Positions 33,099 through 43,233 of a DNA stretch of 64,000 bases are shown in pieces. Source of the stretch: Woodsholea maritima DSM 17123. Its GTDB lineage: Bacteria; Pseudomonadota; Alphaproteobacteria; Caulobacterales; Maricaulaceae. The stretch lies in the NCBI RefSeq assembly GCF_000382325.1, contig NZ_KB908059.1:62001-126000 (forward strand), in the 5' to 3' direction. A model generated the notes under the pieces. The model was not told the origin of the DNA and searched no databases. It saw only the letters and a list, made by a program, of their open reading frames with translations. Made by a program: the position numbers and the translations under genes. The first letter of the stretch is position 1. Each line of letters starts with the position of its first letter.

Positions 33099-33103
33099 GC
33101 GCC

Positions 33104-34501
33104 ATGTTTTGGAAAAAAGCAGACACAGTAGACACCACAACCCAGGCGCAGAGCGCAGTGTCTACGTCGTCGTGGATGAAGGACTTTGCCCAGGATCTGA
33201 GCACTGTGTCGCTAAAAGATTTGCTGGCGAACCCCGATCTGCCTGAGCCCATCGCCCAAGCGACGCGCGCCTTGGTCCAAGAAATCAACAAACGAAATAC
33301 CGTCGATCTTGAGCGCGTGGTTGAATTTTCCATGCAGGCCAGCGAGACGATGGCCGCTGTGGCGCAAACCACTGGTGAAATGCGTCAACTGGAACACGAC
33401 TGCCAGGGGATGAATGGTCAGGTTTCAACGCTGAATGCCTCGATTGAATCCGTTAATGGTATCGTGAAGGCCGCCTCTGATCAGCTCTCTGATTGTGTGA
33501 TGGCGAGCCAGGATAGTATTAAAGCCGTTGAGACAACCAAAAAAGAAGTCTCTGAAATTCATGTTGCTTTTGGGGCGATTTCTGATCGCGTGACTGCGCT
33601 GGACGGCGCTTCACGTCAAATCGCGGAGATTTTAGAGACTATTGCCGCCATTGCGGATCAAACCAATCTGTTGGCCCTGAACGCCACGATCGAGGCGGCG
33701 CGCGCGGGCGATGCGGGCAAGGGCTTTGCCGTTGTGGCCGGCGAAGTCAAGGCGCTCTCCACTCAGACCGCCAAGGCGACCGAAAATATTCGCGCCATGA
33801 TGGAAACGATCCAGAGCGAAGTCGCCCAGATCGTCGATTCGGTCGATATCTCGACCAAGTCCGTGCAAGACGGCATTGATTCGGCCGATCAGGCGGGCCG
33901 TCAGGTCGAGACCACCGCGCAAGACATTCAAAATAGCGCCGAACAAGTGCGCCAAATCCTCATTCATATGAATGAGCAATCACGCATCAGCCAGGATTTG
34001 CAACAGAGCGTCGATCACGTGGTCAGCGCAACACATAATGTGAACCGTCTGATGAAAGAGGCGATCCAATATATTTCCGCGTCCGAGAGCGTGATCGGTA
34101 AAACCTTGCAAGACTTGTCTTTGCGTGATGCCCAAGACTTTGTCCTGCATTGCGCGAAGTCTGATCACCTGTTGTGGAAGAAGCGTCTGGCCGGAAAAAT
34201 GGTTGGTCTCGATGCGATCCGCGCACAAGAGCTGAGCGATCATAAATCTTGCCGCCTGGGCCGCTGGTATCAAGACGCGCGTGCAAGTGAGCTAGGCAAT
34301 AATCCCACCTTTGTTGAGCTCGACACCTATCACGAGCAGGTTCATGCCAAAGGTAAGCTTGCTGCGACCTTATGCGAAAAGGGTGATCGTAAAGGCGCTC
34401 AACAGGCCTATGAAGAGATGAATAGCGCTTCAAATCAGGTCATGCGCTTGCTTAATGCACTGATTGAGCAGCAAAAGGCTTCGCGCGAGCGCGCCGCCTA
34501 A
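33104..34501 (+). CDS. Soluble methyl-accepting chemotaxis protein with C-terminal CZB zinc-binding domain
   Basis: The 465-residue protein has no signal peptide or membrane span. The signalling hairpin is complete ([37 protein letters not shown]). The C-terminal 110 residues form a chemoreceptor zinc-binding domain: [42 protein letters not shown] and a final helix, providing the His/Cys ligands of the CZB 3His-1Cys site. CZB proteins have been linked to zinc, hypochlorite or NO-related sensing, and also occur in TlpD-like receptors. It is followed at 81 bp by the H-NOX gene, making a redox/NO-associated role plausible but unproven. It shares an upstream element with the chemoreceptor at 26389. 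Confidence 0.9.
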   Translation: MFWKKADTVDTTTQAQSAVSTSSWMKDFAQDLSTVSLKDLLANPDLPEPIAQATRALVQEINKRNTVDLERVVEFSMQASETMAAVAQTTGEMRQLEHDCQGMNGQVSTLNASIESVNGIVKAASDQLSDCVMASQDSIKAVETTKKEVSEIHVAFGAISDRVTALDGASRQIAEILETIAAIADQTNLLALNATIEAARAGDAGKGFAVVAGEVKALSTQTAKATENIRAMMETIQSEVAQIVDSVDISTKSVQDGIDSADQAGRQVETTAQDIQNSAEQVRQILIHMNEQSRISQDLQQSVDHVVSATHNVNRLMKEAIQYISASESVIGKTLQDLSLRDAQDFVLHCAKSDHLLWKKRLAGKMVGLDAIRAQELSDHKSCRLGRWYQDARASELGNNPTFVELDTYHEQVHAKGKLAATLCEKGDRKGAQQAYEEMNSASNQVMRLLNALIEQQKASRERAA

Positions 34502-34581
34502 CGGCCTCCTTTTGGGTGTGCGTATTCACTGAATTTTATAAATATTGTGCCAGGGTGGGCCTCCATTAAGGGAGTGCACCC

Positions 34582-35130
34582 ATGTATGGTATGATCCACA
34601 AGGCCGTTGAGGCCATGGTGCTGGAAAATTTAGGTCCGGATGCCTGGTCCACCATTCTGCACAAAAGTGGGCTTAATGATGAGCACTTTTTTAGCGCTCA
34701 AAGTTATGATGATAAAGATACTTTCGCTTTAATCGGTACGGTTCAGGCCCATACCGGCATGACCTTGGAAGTCTTGCTGGAAAACTTCGGTCAATACTGG
34801 ATCAAGTTTGCCGCAGAGGGTAATTTCTCATCGCTGATGGATATGGCTGGCGATGATTTAGAGAGCTTTATTCAAAGCCTGGACGCCATGCATGCTGCAA
34901 TCCGTTCCACCATGCCGGATGCGGATATGCCCAGCTTTGAGGTGTCTCGCGCAGCCGAAGATACCTTGGTGGTCATCTATCGCTCATCGCGCGCAGGCCT
35001 GGATCATTTCGTGGTTGGTCTTTTGCAAGGTTTGATGGCGCGCTTCAACGAGACGGGTGAGGTCAGTGTCTCCCCGCAAGCTGATCATTCGATCTTCACA
35101 CTAAAGCTTAAGCGTCAGTCAAACAGGTAA
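34582..35130 (+). CDS. H-NOX heme-based gas sensor
   Basis: This 182-residue H-NOX domain protein begins MYGMIHKAVEAMVLENLG and contains the proximal heme ligand His104 (QSLDAMHAAI) and the porphyrin-propionate YxSxR motif (Y133-R-S135-S-R137). TGMTLEVLLENFGQYWIKFA is also family-typical. H-NOX proteins bind NO (and sometimes O2) at ferrous heme and regulate a partner kinase or cyclase encoded next door. The histidine kinase gene starts 5 bp after its stop. Whether it excludes O2 depends on a distal-pocket tyrosine that I cannot assign with certainty. Confidence 0.93.
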   Translation: MYGMIHKAVEAMVLENLGPDAWSTILHKSGLNDEHFFSAQSYDDKDTFALIGTVQAHTGMTLEVLLENFGQYWIKFAAEGNFSSLMDMAGDDLESFIQSLDAMHAAIRSTMPDADMPSFEVSRAAEDTLVVIYRSSRAGLDHFVVGLLQGLMARFNETGEVSVSPQADHSIFTLKLKRQSNR

Positions 35131-35135
35131 GCGGT

Positions 35136-36803
35136 GTGCAAGAGATCTTAGACGATGGTGATTTAGCGCGGGTCTGCCCCTGTTTCATCCGGGTGAATGG
35201 ACAGGGCAAAATCACCCATGGCGGTCCATCCTTGATCCGATGTGTAGAAGGCAAATTGCTGGGCCAAGGCTTTTTAGAGTTCTTCAAAGTCGAGCATCCG
35301 CGCGATATTGACCGGGTTGAAAAACTATGGGGCTTGCGGCGCAACTTGATTTTGCGCACACAGACAGCACCTTTAGTGCGCCTGCGCGGTATTGTTTTGG
35401 AGCGCGATGATCATCTACTTTTCGTAATGGGCCATGTCCCCGATCAGCATGATCATTTAGGCAATCTCAATTTACGGATCGCCGATTTCTCACCCACCGA
35501 TGGCACGCTTGATATGGTGATGGCCATGGAGATGCGCAAAAACATGCTGCGCGACACTCAAGAGTTGGCCGAAAAACTTCGTAAAGAACGTCAATGTGCG
35601 GAAGAAGCCAATCAGGCTAAAAGCGCATTTTTGGCGTTTATGAGCCACGAAATCCGCACGCCTTTAAACGGGGTCTTGGGCATGGCCGATGGTCTGTCGC
35701 GCACTAAACTTGATGAAGATCAAGAACATATGCTCGACATTATTCGGACTTCGGGCCGGGCCTTATTGACGGTGCTTAACGATATTTTGGATCTGTCCAA
35801 AATCGAAAAAGGCTTTGTTGACCTCAGCTTGGATGATTTTGAGGTCAGCGCCTTGGTCAACAGTGCCGGGGCCTTGTTTAAAGCCAAAGCGCAGGAAAAA
35901 GGCCTTCAGCTGGATGTCCGCTGTGATCGGGGGTGGTTTCGCGGCGATAGTGCCCGCATCCAACAAGTCCTCAATAATCTGGTGTTTAATGCGATAAAAT
36001 TTACACGCGAGGGCTATGTCCGTCTGGATGTCAGCGTCGAGCCGGATGGACGAGACCGCGATCGCGCTTGCGTCATTTTTAGAGTTGAAGATAGCGGCAT
36101 CGGTATCGCGCAAAAGAGCCTGGTGACCTTGTTCACACCTTTTGTTCAGGCCTCCAAACAGGAATTCGCGGTCACAAAAGAGGGCACCGGGCTGGGCCTG
36201 TCGATTGCGCGCCAGCTTTGTCAGGCCATGGGGGGGAAGATCGAAGTCCAGAGCATTGTCGATAAAGGTTCGACCTTCATCGTCAAACTGCCCTTACTGC
36301 GCGCCACAGAAGTCAAACTGGATCTGCCCGATCGTAATTGCCTGACCTGTGAGGAGGTGGAGTGTCGCACTAATCCACCGTTGAAGGTCTTGGTGGCGGA
36401 GGACAATGTGATCAACCAAACCGTCATCTGCACACTGGCGAAGCAATTACCTATCAGTGTTGATATCGCGGAACATGGATTGGAGGCCGTCGAGAAATGG
36501 CGGGTCAATGACTATAATCTGATCTTGATGGACGTGCAGATGCCTGAGCTGAATGGTGTTGAGGCGGCCAAGCGCATTCGTGAAGAGGAAAAGGCAAAAG
36601 GGCTCAATCCCATTCCGATTTATACCTTAACTGCCAATGTGATGCGTTCTCAACTCGATGTTTATGAAGCGGCAGGTATTAACGGGTGCTTGGCCAAACC
36701 CATTGATCTGGAGCATTTAAAGCGCGTCATTGCGCTCATTATGCGACAAAATAAGCAAGTTGCCTTGAAATGCCTCCCCGAAGAGGGGCATAACGCCCCC
36801 TGA
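35136..36803 (+). CDS. H-NOX-associated hybrid sensor histidine kinase
   Basis: The 555-residue cytosolic protein has three parts. N-terminal (about 1-130) is an HNOBA/PAS-like domain (PCFIRVNGQGKITHGGPSLI, LRGIVLERDDHLLFVMG) that usually docks H-NOX. A coiled coil leads to a HisKA/HATPase core (FMSHEIRTPLNGVLGMADGL with phospho-His about residue 170, NNLVFNAIKFT, EDSGIGIA, EGTGLGLSIARQL). A C-terminal receiver follows (VLVAEDNVINQ, phospho-Asp in LILMDVQMP, Lys in CLAKPI). The linker before the receiver carries a cysteine cluster, CLTCEEVEC. It starts with GTG at 35136, 5 bp after the H-NOX stop. Output is probably via phosphotransfer to a separate HPt/regulator not present here. Confidence 0.92.
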   Translation: MQEILDDGDLARVCPCFIRVNGQGKITHGGPSLIRCVEGKLLGQGFLEFFKVEHPRDIDRVEKLWGLRRNLILRTQTAPLVRLRGIVLERDDHLLFVMGHVPDQHDHLGNLNLRIADFSPTDGTLDMVMAMEMRKNMLRDTQELAEKLRKERQCAEEANQAKSAFLAFMSHEIRTPLNGVLGMADGLSRTKLDEDQEHMLDIIRTSGRALLTVLNDILDLSKIEKGFVDLSLDDFEVSALVNSAGALFKAKAQEKGLQLDVRCDRGWFRGDSARIQQVLNNLVFNAIKFTREGYVRLDVSVEPDGRDRDRACVIFRVEDSGIGIAQKSLVTLFTPFVQASKQEFAVTKEGTGLGLSIARQLCQAMGGKIEVQSIVDKGSTFIVKLPLLRATEVKLDLPDRNCLTCEEVECRTNPPLKVLVAEDNVINQTVICTLAKQLPISVDIAEHGLEAVEKWRVNDYNLILMDVQMPELNGVEAAKRIREEEKAKGLNPIPIYTLTANVMRSQLDVYEAAGINGCLAKPIDLEHLKRVIALIMRQNKQVALKCLPEEGHNAP

Positions 36804-36814
36804 TGGGTTAATCC

Positions 36815-37003
36815 TTACGCACTCACACGCATTTTCTTTTCTGACGCCGTGACCGACCAGATGAGAGCAATGACCCAACCGATAAAGGTCCAACCCAATA
36901 ACAGATTGGTCAGGAATATCGCAAAGCCATTGTGGTGACCGCGTAGAAGCGCAATGAAGGCGGGGAGGAAATACGCCAGCGCTGAGAGAACCAAAAATTC
37001 CAT
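36815..37003 (-). CDS. Small two-span membrane protein of the superinfection-immunity (T4 Imm-like) family
   Basis: This 62-residue protein starts MEFLVLSALAYFLPAFIALLRGHHNGFAIFLTNLLLGWTFIGW, with two hydrophobic segments separated by a short H-N loop. It matches the small Imm-like family (PF14373-type) common in bacterial chromosomes, where phage immunity is not generally demonstrated. The ATG at 37003 is preferred to that at 37069 because the extra 22 residues are polar and not family-like. It ends 11 bp from the converging kinase gene. Confidence 0.7.
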   Translation of the reverse strand: MEFLVLSALAYFLPAFIALLRGHHNGFAIFLTNLLLGWTFIGWVIALIWSVTASEKKMRVSA

Positions 37004-37082
37004 GTCCGGGCCCTTTCGTGAAGCCTTATCGTTTATCGATAAGATAAGGGCGTACGAATAATTGTTCAAGTTACGATCTGGT

Positions 37083-37116
37083 CATAAAAGGTGGGGCCTT
37101 CGCTCCACCTTTTATG
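37083..37116 (-). terminator. Rho-independent terminator of the acyl-CoA ligase gene
   Basis: A 15-bp stem, CATAAAAGGTGGGGC / GCTCCACCTTTTATG (one G-U pair), has loop CTTC (37098-37101). Read on the minus strand it follows the ligase stop and ends in CCTTTTATG. The symmetrical A/T flanks would let it work in both directions. Confidence 0.85.
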
Positions 37117-37125
37117 ATCCAGGGC

Positions 37126-38763
37126 TTAAGCCTCCACCGCGAAGGTGTAATCTTTGAACATTTCACGCAGTTTGGATTTCAAGATCTTTCCCGTTGCGCC
37201 GAGCGGCATTTGCTCGACGAACTCAATCCCGTCGGGCAGCCACCATTTAGGCAGGCGTTCAGCCAGGAAGGCGTGAATGCTGTCTCGGCTGGGCGAGGTA
37301 TTGGGTTTGGCTTGAATGACCAATAAGGGGCGCTCCTGCCATTTGGGATGGGGCAGGCCAATGGCACCGGCGATGGCGACATCGGGATGGCCTATAGCGA
37401 CATTTTCCAACTCGATGGAGCTGATCCATTCGCCCCCGGACTTGATGACATCTTTGGAGCGATCCGTGATTGTCATATAGCCATCAGGGTCAATATGGCC
37501 GACATCGCCGGTTTTGAACCAGCCATCATCACTGAAGCTATCCTCGCCGACCCCGCGATAATAGCTGTCAATGATCCAGGGGCCGCGCACTTGAATATGC
37601 CCGGCGCTTTGGCCGTCACGCGGTAGGACTTGGCCATCATCATCGACGCTGCGCATATCCACGCCATAGACGAGGCGGCCTTGCTTGATTTTGATCTTGA
37701 CCTGTTCGTCATAGGAAATATCTGCGTGCTTGGGCAGCAGCGTGCCGATCGTGCCCAGCGGGCTCATCTCGGTCATGCCCCAGCCTTGTTGCATCTCGAC
37801 GCCAAACTCGGCTTCAAAGGCGCGTAACAGCGCTTCAGGCAGCGCTGCGCCGCCGATCAATACGCGCTTGATCGAATCGATGCGTTTCTCGCTTTCGCGC
37901 AAATATTGCAACAGGCCCAGCCAGACCGTGGGTACACCGGCGACATAAGTGACTTGCTCTTGCTCGATCATCTCATGAAGGCCTGCGCCATCCATACGCG
38001 CACCGGGTAAGACCAGCTTGGCCCCCGCGATGGCCGCTGCGTAGGGAATGCCCCAGGCATTGACGTGGAACATCGGCACTACGGGCATCAAGACGCCATC
38101 GGCACCCACGCCCATCACATCGGTTGCACAACACGCCATGGCATGCAGCACGGTTGAGCGATGGGAATAAAGCGCGCCCTTGGGATCGCCGGTCGTGCCA
38201 GAGGTATAGCAAAGGCCCGAGGCCGCATTTTCATCAAAGTCCGGCCAATCGTATTCATGGGATTGATTGGCGATGAGGGTCTCATAAACCTCAATCTTGG
38301 TTTTGGCCTCAGGCTTATGGGCTTCATCACTGAGGACGACCCACTTTTTTACATATTTGCAGGACTTGGCGATCGCCTCGATAATGGGCGTGAAAGTCAC
38401 ATCAAAGAAGACGTGCTTGGCGCGTGAATGATTGAGCATCCAGGCGATCTGATCGGGGGCCAGGCGCGGATTGACGGTGTGAATCACCCCGCCCATACCC
38501 GATACCCCATAATAAAGCTCTAGATGGCGATGGGTATTCCAGGCGATGGTGGCCACACGGTCGCCGGGGCGGGTTTTAAACGGGCCAGTCAGAAGATTGG
38601 CGAGTTGTTGGGCCCGGTCATGGCATTGCGCCCAAGTATAGCTAAAAATTTGATGGTTTTCCGGTAGGCGCGAGGCAATGGCGCGCGAACCATGATTTTG
38701 CGCTGCATGGCGGATCAAATCCGCAATCATCAGCGGTCGGTTCATCATCTGCCCTTTGAGCAT
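37126..38763 (-). CDS. Acyl-CoA synthetase (AMP-forming), long/medium-chain fatty acid type
   Basis: This 545-residue ANL-superfamily adenylating enzyme has the P-loop-like [18 protein letters not shown], the core [11 protein letters not shown], the hinge [35 protein letters not shown] and the C-terminal catalytic lysine in [14 protein letters not shown]. It activates a carboxylic acid to acyl-AMP and then to acyl-CoA, probably a fatty acid. The ATG at 38763 is preceded by GGGGAGGA; the longer frame to 38802 is discounted. It is transcribed alone and ends at a strong terminator. Confidence 0.9.
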   Translation of the reverse strand: MLKGQMMNRPLMIADLIRHAAQNHGSRAIASRLPENHQIFSYTWAQCHDRAQQLANLLTGPFKTRPGDRVATIAWNTHRHLELYYGVSGMGGVIHTVNPRLAPDQIAWMLNHSRAKHVFFDVTFTPIIEAIAKSCKYVKKWVVLSDEAHKPEAKTKIEVYETLIANQSHEYDWPDFDENAASGLCYTSGTTGDPKGALYSHRSTVLHAMACCATDVMGVGADGVLMPVVPMFHVNAWGIPYAAAIAGAKLVLPGARMDGAGLHEMIEQEQVTYVAGVPTVWLGLLQYLRESEKRIDSIKRVLIGGAALPEALLRAFEAEFGVEMQQGWGMTEMSPLGTIGTLLPKHADISYDEQVKIKIKQGRLVYGVDMRSVDDDGQVLPRDGQSAGHIQVRGPWIIDSYYRGVGEDSFSDDGWFKTGDVGHIDPDGYMTITDRSKDVIKSGGEWISSIELENVAIGHPDVAIAGAIGLPHPKWQERPLLVIQAKPNTSPSRDSIHAFLAERLPKWWLPDGIEFVEQMPLGATGKILKSKLREMFKDYTFAVEA

Positions 38764-38911
38764 ATATATTCCTCCCCAGGTGTTTTTGTTGCCGATTATC
38801 AAGGCTCGGCTTATGGATGATCTATGAAAGGCGTGATGGAGAAAAAGCGCAAGTCTTCTTCATCGCGCCATGAAAAGTTTTCGGTCGTGTCAAAGCTTAT
38901 AAGGAGGCCCT

Positions 38912-39928
38912 ATGAGCCCCACACTGCCCACTTTTGAGGCTATTCGTCAGGCCGCTGAGCGTCTTCGCGGTAAGGCCATTCGTACCGCTTTATTGCGCCA
39001 TGATATTTTAGATGAGCGCGCGGGCGGACCGGTCTTTATCAAGCCGGAATGCTTGCAACATGTCGGGGCATTTAAATTTCGCGGCGCGTTTAACGCGCTG
39101 GCCAAGCTAGATCCAGAAGTGCGCCAGCACGGTGTGGTGGCCTATTCCTCTGGCAATCATGCCCAAGGCGTTGCGGCGGCGGCGCGCCATTTTGGTGTGG
39201 CCGCGACGATTGTCATGCCCAGTGATGCGCCAAGCGTGAAAATCGAAGGGGTACAGCGTCTAGGCGGCATTATCGAGTTTTATGACCGTGAGACCCAGAG
39301 CCGTGAAGAGATGGCGCGCGAGATTGCCGCTTTACGCCGCGCGCCGATTATCCCCGCATTTGATCATTCGGACATTATTGCCGGTCAGGGCACGGCCGGG
39401 CTGGAGATTTGCGAAGATCTAGAGGCGATGGGCCTGAAAGCCGATCTTTTTGCTTGCTGCGTCGGCGGCGGCGGCCTGGTCGCGGGGTGTGGTCTGGCGT
39501 TTAACGCTTTGTCGCCGAAAACTGAGATTTGGGCCGTCGAACCCGAAGGCTTCGATGATCATATCCGATCCTTAGCGGCGGGGGAGCGGGTAAAAAATCT
39601 GCGTACCTCGGGCTCGATCTGTGACGCGCTAATGGCGCCGATGCCGGGCGAGATGACTTTTGCGCTTAATCGCCATCAATTGACGGGTGGGGTCGCGATC
39701 AGCGATGAAGAGGCGATGGCGGCCATGGCCTTTGCCTTTCACCATTTCAAAATCGTGTTGGAGCCGGGCGGCGCGGCGGCATTGGCGGCAGTTTTGGCCG
39801 AAAAGCTCGATACCAAAAACAAGACCACCGTTGTCATGGCCTCGGGCGGGAATGTCGATCCGGCCATCTTCTCCAAAGCCCTTGGCTTTGGCCGTGCGCA
39901 TTATGATGAGGAAGATGTGGACGTTTAA
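38912..39928 (+). CDS. PLP-dependent threonine/serine dehydratase
   Basis: The 338-residue fold-type II PLP enzyme has the lysine motif HVGAFKFRGAFNAL, YSSGNHAQGVAAAARH, the phosphate loop CVGGGGLVAGCGLAF and the C-terminal ASGGNVDP. It lacks the ACT-like regulatory domain of biosynthetic IlvA, so a catabolic threonine/serine deaminase (TdcB-like) or serine racemase-like activity is likely. AAGGAGG immediately upstream (38900-38906) supports the ATG at 38912. It converges on slt. Confidence 0.88.
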   Translation: MSPTLPTFEAIRQAAERLRGKAIRTALLRHDILDERAGGPVFIKPECLQHVGAFKFRGAFNALAKLDPEVRQHGVVAYSSGNHAQGVAAAARHFGVAATIVMPSDAPSVKIEGVQRLGGIIEFYDRETQSREEMAREIAALRRAPIIPAFDHSDIIAGQGTAGLEICEDLEAMGLKADLFACCVGGGGLVAGCGLAFNALSPKTEIWAVEPEGFDDHIRSLAAGERVKNLRTSGSICDALMAPMPGEMTFALNRHQLTGGVAISDEEAMAAMAFAFHHFKIVLEPGGAAALAAVLAEKLDTKNKTTVVMASGGNVDPAIFSKALGFGRAHYDEEDVDV

Positions 39929-39952
39929 AAGGGGGGAGGGTTATCCCTCCCC
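39928..39952 (-). terminator. Terminator hairpin at the 3' end of slt
   Basis: GGGGAGGG (39933-39940) pairs with CCCTCCCC (39945-39952) around TTAT, which includes the slt stop codon. On the minus strand it is followed by CCTTTT. It overlaps the last slt codons and sits at the convergence with the dehydratase gene. Confidence 0.7.
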
Positions 39953-42187
39953 ATTTCCGGGACGCTCTTCATCAGCTTCATCTGTACGCTCTTCGCCCAC
40001 CATGGCGTCACCGGCTTCCAGGGCTTGCAGATCGTCTTCGCGCATCGCATCCATTTGCGCTTCAGCTTCGGCGGCTTGAGCTTCAAGATAATCGGCGATG
40101 GCCTGGGTTTCGGGCAGTGTGAGGTCAAGCTGACCGGCGGCGCGATTACCCACCATGTCACGCTCTAAAAATAACAAGCTGGGCTGATCACCATTCAGGC
40201 GTGAGCGGTAAACTTGTAAATTCTCCAACACGCGCATGACATAATTGCGGGTCTCGGAAAAGGGAATGCTTTCGACCCAATCAATGGGGTCGATGGCCCC
40301 GCTGCGCGGATCGCCATAGCTTTCCACCCAGCGCCGCACCCGGTGCCCACCGGCATTATAAGCCGCGAGCGCCATCACTAGCGAGCCATCATAATTGTCC
40401 ACCACCTCTTGCAAATGGGCCATGCCCAGGGTGAGGTTGTAGTCAGGATCATCGGTTAGCCATTGGAAATTATAAGGCTGGTGAATTTGGCGTGCAGTTT
40501 GGCGCGCAGTCGCGGGCATCATCTGCATCATGCCACGCGCGCCAGCATGGCTGACGGCGCGCGGATCAAATTCAGTTTCCTGGCGAATGACGGAGTGGGC
40601 GAGGGCCGCTTCGGTAATCACCGGGGCGGCTTCAGGAATATCAATCACCGGATAGGCCCGTGTGGTCAGGGTATAGCCTTGCATCCGGGCGGCCTTGGCC
40701 GCGCGCACCGATTGGCGGATGCGCGCGCTATCCAGGGCAAGGTCGGCCAGCAAGGCATGCTCATCCGGGTCAGAAAACTCATCATCGAGGTGATAAATGA
40801 AGACGCGGAAGAAATAATCTTCGCCAAATTCAGATAACAAGTGAAGGGCTTGAACCTGTTCATGCGCTTCGAAGCGAGCACGGGTTTCTTCATCCGGATC
40901 AGGCTCCGGCGGCAGATCTAAGACGGCGGCATCTGCACCCAGGGCCAAGATTGCCAGCTGGCCATAATAAGTGGTGTTATGCTGGGCGGCCTGAAGATAA
41001 GCCTCGCGCGCCTCATCCAAATGGGCTTGTTGTTCCGCAGCGCGTCCGCGCCAGTATTGCGCGCGCGACAGCGAGACGGCGGTGGAGACCCCGGCTTCAA
41101 GCTTTTCGAAGTGGATTTGGGCCTGTGCGCCATCGTTCAAATGGACCAACGCCAGCCAGCCCGCGAGAAATTCCGCATCGGCAAAATCAACACCGGCTGA
41201 CATGCCATTGGCCGCTGCCAGGCGATAGGCGGTTTCATAATCGCGATCGCGGATCAGATTGAGGATCATGAGCTTACGCTCCGTCCACATTAATTCCAGC
41301 GCATCATCATTCTGATAACTACCTGGCAGTTCCAACAACAAAGGCAGGGCATTGTCATCATAGCCCGCCCGCCGGCGCCAGCGCGCACGCTCATAGAGAA
41401 GGCCTGGATCATTGCTCAGGCTATCGGGCACGGCGGCCACGGCATTATCTACCCCGCGCGAGCGTGAAGCGAGCTGAATACGCGCGGTCGCCAAGCGGCG
41501 CTCATTTTCACTGAGGTGAGACAAAAGGCGACTGGCGGCGGTGCGTTGACCGGCCCAGATCAGGAAATCGACACGCTCGCCATGATCGGCGCGGTCGAAC
41601 ATATCGCCATGATTGCGCAAGACCTCATTCTGGAAAGATAGGCGCATCTGATTATTGTGCCAGGCATCGCGGATCATCGCGCGGCCCTCATCACGCTGGC
41701 CCAAGGCGATCAAAGCCTCGCCATAGGCAACCTTGCCTTCGCCGCTGATGGGGGCGTGATCTTCAAACCATTGCGCGGTCAGGGCCGGGCTCATGCCTGA
41801 AGAGGCGATCTTCCATTCCGCTTCTTGCTGTATGCGATGATATTGCGGCCAGCCGACCAGGTCATCCAGCGCCAGATCCAACTCAGAAAAACTGGTGGAG
41901 GCATCGCCAATCGCCATACGCCACAAGAGGACTTTCTTCGCGATCGGGTTTTCCAGTTGATAGCGCGCTGTGCGTACATCGCCCCATTCATTATCCTGGG
42001 CGGCTTGAATACCGGCGCGATAAATCGCAAAGTCGGCATCTGAGAGAATTCGGCTGTGATTTTCGATCTCTGGCTTGACCCGGGGGGCAGGGCTTTGCGC
42101 CAGGCTTTGCGGAAAGGTCAAGGCACTCGTCGTCAATAGGGCGGCAAGGGCAATCCGAATGATCATAATCTTTGCTCGAAACCTCAT
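39941..42187 (-). CDS. slt: Soluble lytic murein transglycosylase
   Basis: This 748-residue periplasmic protein has a signal peptide (MRFRAKIMIIRIALAALLTTSALTFPQSLA), a long alpha-helical superhelix (U/L domains, residues about 35-560) and a C-terminal SLT domain. In the SLT domain the catalytic Glu is in SVIRQETEFDPRAVSHAGARGMMQ, followed by MMPATARQTA and ALAAYNAGGHRVRRWV. It cleaves peptidoglycan glycan strands, releasing anhydromuropeptides. An acidic, alanine/glutamate-rich tail (last about 50 residues) is unusual. A start at 42166 is also possible. It is divergent from dapA, an order common in alphaproteobacteria. Confidence 0.93.
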   Translation of the reverse strand: MRFRAKIMIIRIALAALLTTSALTFPQSLAQSPAPRVKPEIENHSRILSDADFAIYRAGIQAAQDNEWGDVRTARYQLENPIAKKVLLWRMAIGDASTSFSELDLALDDLVGWPQYHRIQQEAEWKIASSGMSPALTAQWFEDHAPISGEGKVAYGEALIALGQRDEGRAMIRDAWHNNQMRLSFQNEVLRNHGDMFDRADHGERVDFLIWAGQRTAASRLLSHLSENERRLATARIQLASRSRGVDNAVAAVPDSLSNDPGLLYERARWRRRAGYDDNALPLLLELPGSYQNDDALELMWTERKLMILNLIRDRDYETAYRLAAANGMSAGVDFADAEFLAGWLALVHLNDGAQAQIHFEKLEAGVSTAVSLSRAQYWRGRAAEQQAHLDEAREAYLQAAQHNTTYYGQLAILALGADAAVLDLPPEPDPDEETRARFEAHEQVQALHLLSEFGEDYFFRVFIYHLDDEFSDPDEHALLADLALDSARIRQSVRAAKAARMQGYTLTTRAYPVIDIPEAAPVITEAALAHSVIRQETEFDPRAVSHAGARGMMQMMPATARQTARQIHQPYNFQWLTDDPDYNLTLGMAHLQEVVDNYDGSLVMALAAYNAGGHRVRRWVESYGDPRSGAIDPIDWVESIPFSETRNYVMRVLENLQVYRSRLNGDQPSLLFLERDMVGNRAAGQLDLTLPETQAIADYLEAQAAEAEAQMDAMREDDLQALEAGDAMVGEERTDEADEERPGNGEG

Positions 42188-42360
42188 TCCAAGATGGCAG
42201 CCCAGATCTATACGGGGCTATGAGACACCACGAATATGGCGAAAATTGCCCCTGTGCAATGGACTGTTTTGCCTGTTCACAGAAGCTTGTTGGTTTTATC
42301 TAAGCCCGATATGGTCTCGGGCTCGAAAAAGCCTCATAGCAGTTAAGAAAGGGAAAACTC

Positions 42361-43233
42361 ATGATTGGCGGCTCCATTACTGCGCTCGTTACACCTTTCA
42401 AGGATAACGCTGTGGATGAGGATAAGTTCGCACAAATCATCGAGCATCAATTTATCAATGGCACGCGCGGGGTTGTGCCCGTCGGGACCACGGGTGAAAG
42501 CGCCACGATGGATTTGGCAGAGCGTAAACGCGTCGTGGCCTTGTGTGTGGAGATTGTAGCGGGCCGGATGTCTGTGATTGCCGGCACGGGCACCAATGAC
42601 ACGGCCGCGGTGATTGAGTTGCAAAAAGATGCCAAGGCGGTCGGTGCCGATGCCAGCCTGGTCGTTGCACCCTATTACAATAAGCCCAGCCAAGCGGGAA
42701 TTATCGCACACTTTGAGGCCATCGCGAATGCGGTGGAATTGCCCATCGTGCTCTATAATGTACCGGGCCGAACGATTGTGGATATGAGCGTCGATACCGT
42801 GGCGCATCTCTCCCAACATCCCAATATCATTGCGATCAAGGATGCCACCGGTGAGGTCGAACGCGTGACCCAGCATTTACGCCGTGTGCCCAGCGACTTC
42901 ATCTTGCTCTCAGGCGATGATGGTAGTGCCCTGGGCTTCAACGCCCATGGCGGTCATGGCATGATTTCGGTGACCTCGAATGTGGCACCGTCCCTGTGTG
43001 CGCAATATCAAGAGGCCAGTTTGAAAGGCGATTTTGTCCGCGCGCGTGAGATCAATGCCCGTCTTCAGACCTTGAATGAAGCCATGTTCTGTGAACCGAG
43101 CCCGGCCCCTGTAAAATATGCGTTGTCTTTGTTGGGCCTGTGCGGCCCTGAGGCGCGCCTTCCCATTATACCGTTGAGCGACAGCGCCAAAGCACGCGTT
43201 GAAGCCGCAATGAAAGTTTGTGGACTTTTATGA
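42361..43233 (+). CDS. dapA: 4-hydroxy-tetrahydrodipicolinate synthase
   Basis: The 290-residue barrel enzyme condenses pyruvate with aspartate semialdehyde in lysine/diaminopimelate synthesis. It shows [27 protein letters not shown], the catalytic Tyr in [12 protein letters not shown] and the Schiff-base Lys in [14 protein letters not shown], with [20 protein letters not shown]. The start has AAAGGGAAAA upstream (42347-42356). Its TGA overlaps the smpB ATG (ATGA), coupling the two genes. Confidence 0.97.
   Translation: MIGGSITALVTPFKDNAVDEDKFAQIIEHQFINGTRGVVPVGTTGESATMDLAERKRVVALCVEIVAGRMSVIAGTGTNDTAAVIELQKDAKAVGADASLVVAPYYNKPSQAGIIAHFEAIANAVELPIVLYNVPGRTIVDMSVDTVAHLSQHPNIIAIKDATGEVERVTQHLRRVPSDFILLSGDDGSALGFNAHGGHGMISVTSNVAPSLCAQYQEASLKGDFVRAREINARLQTLNEAMFCEPSPAPVKYALSLLGLCGPEARLPIIPLSDSAKARVEAAMKVCGLL

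Noticed and set aside
36815-37003. Phage superinfection-exclusion system
   Set aside because: The small Imm-like protein stands alone with no phage genes; this family is common in chromosomes without demonstrated immunity function.
42303-42323. Hairpin AGCCCGA...TCGGGCT upstream of dapA as a lysine riboswitch
   Set aside because: It is a single 7-bp stem in a 173-bp gap; the multi-helix lysine aptamer is not present.
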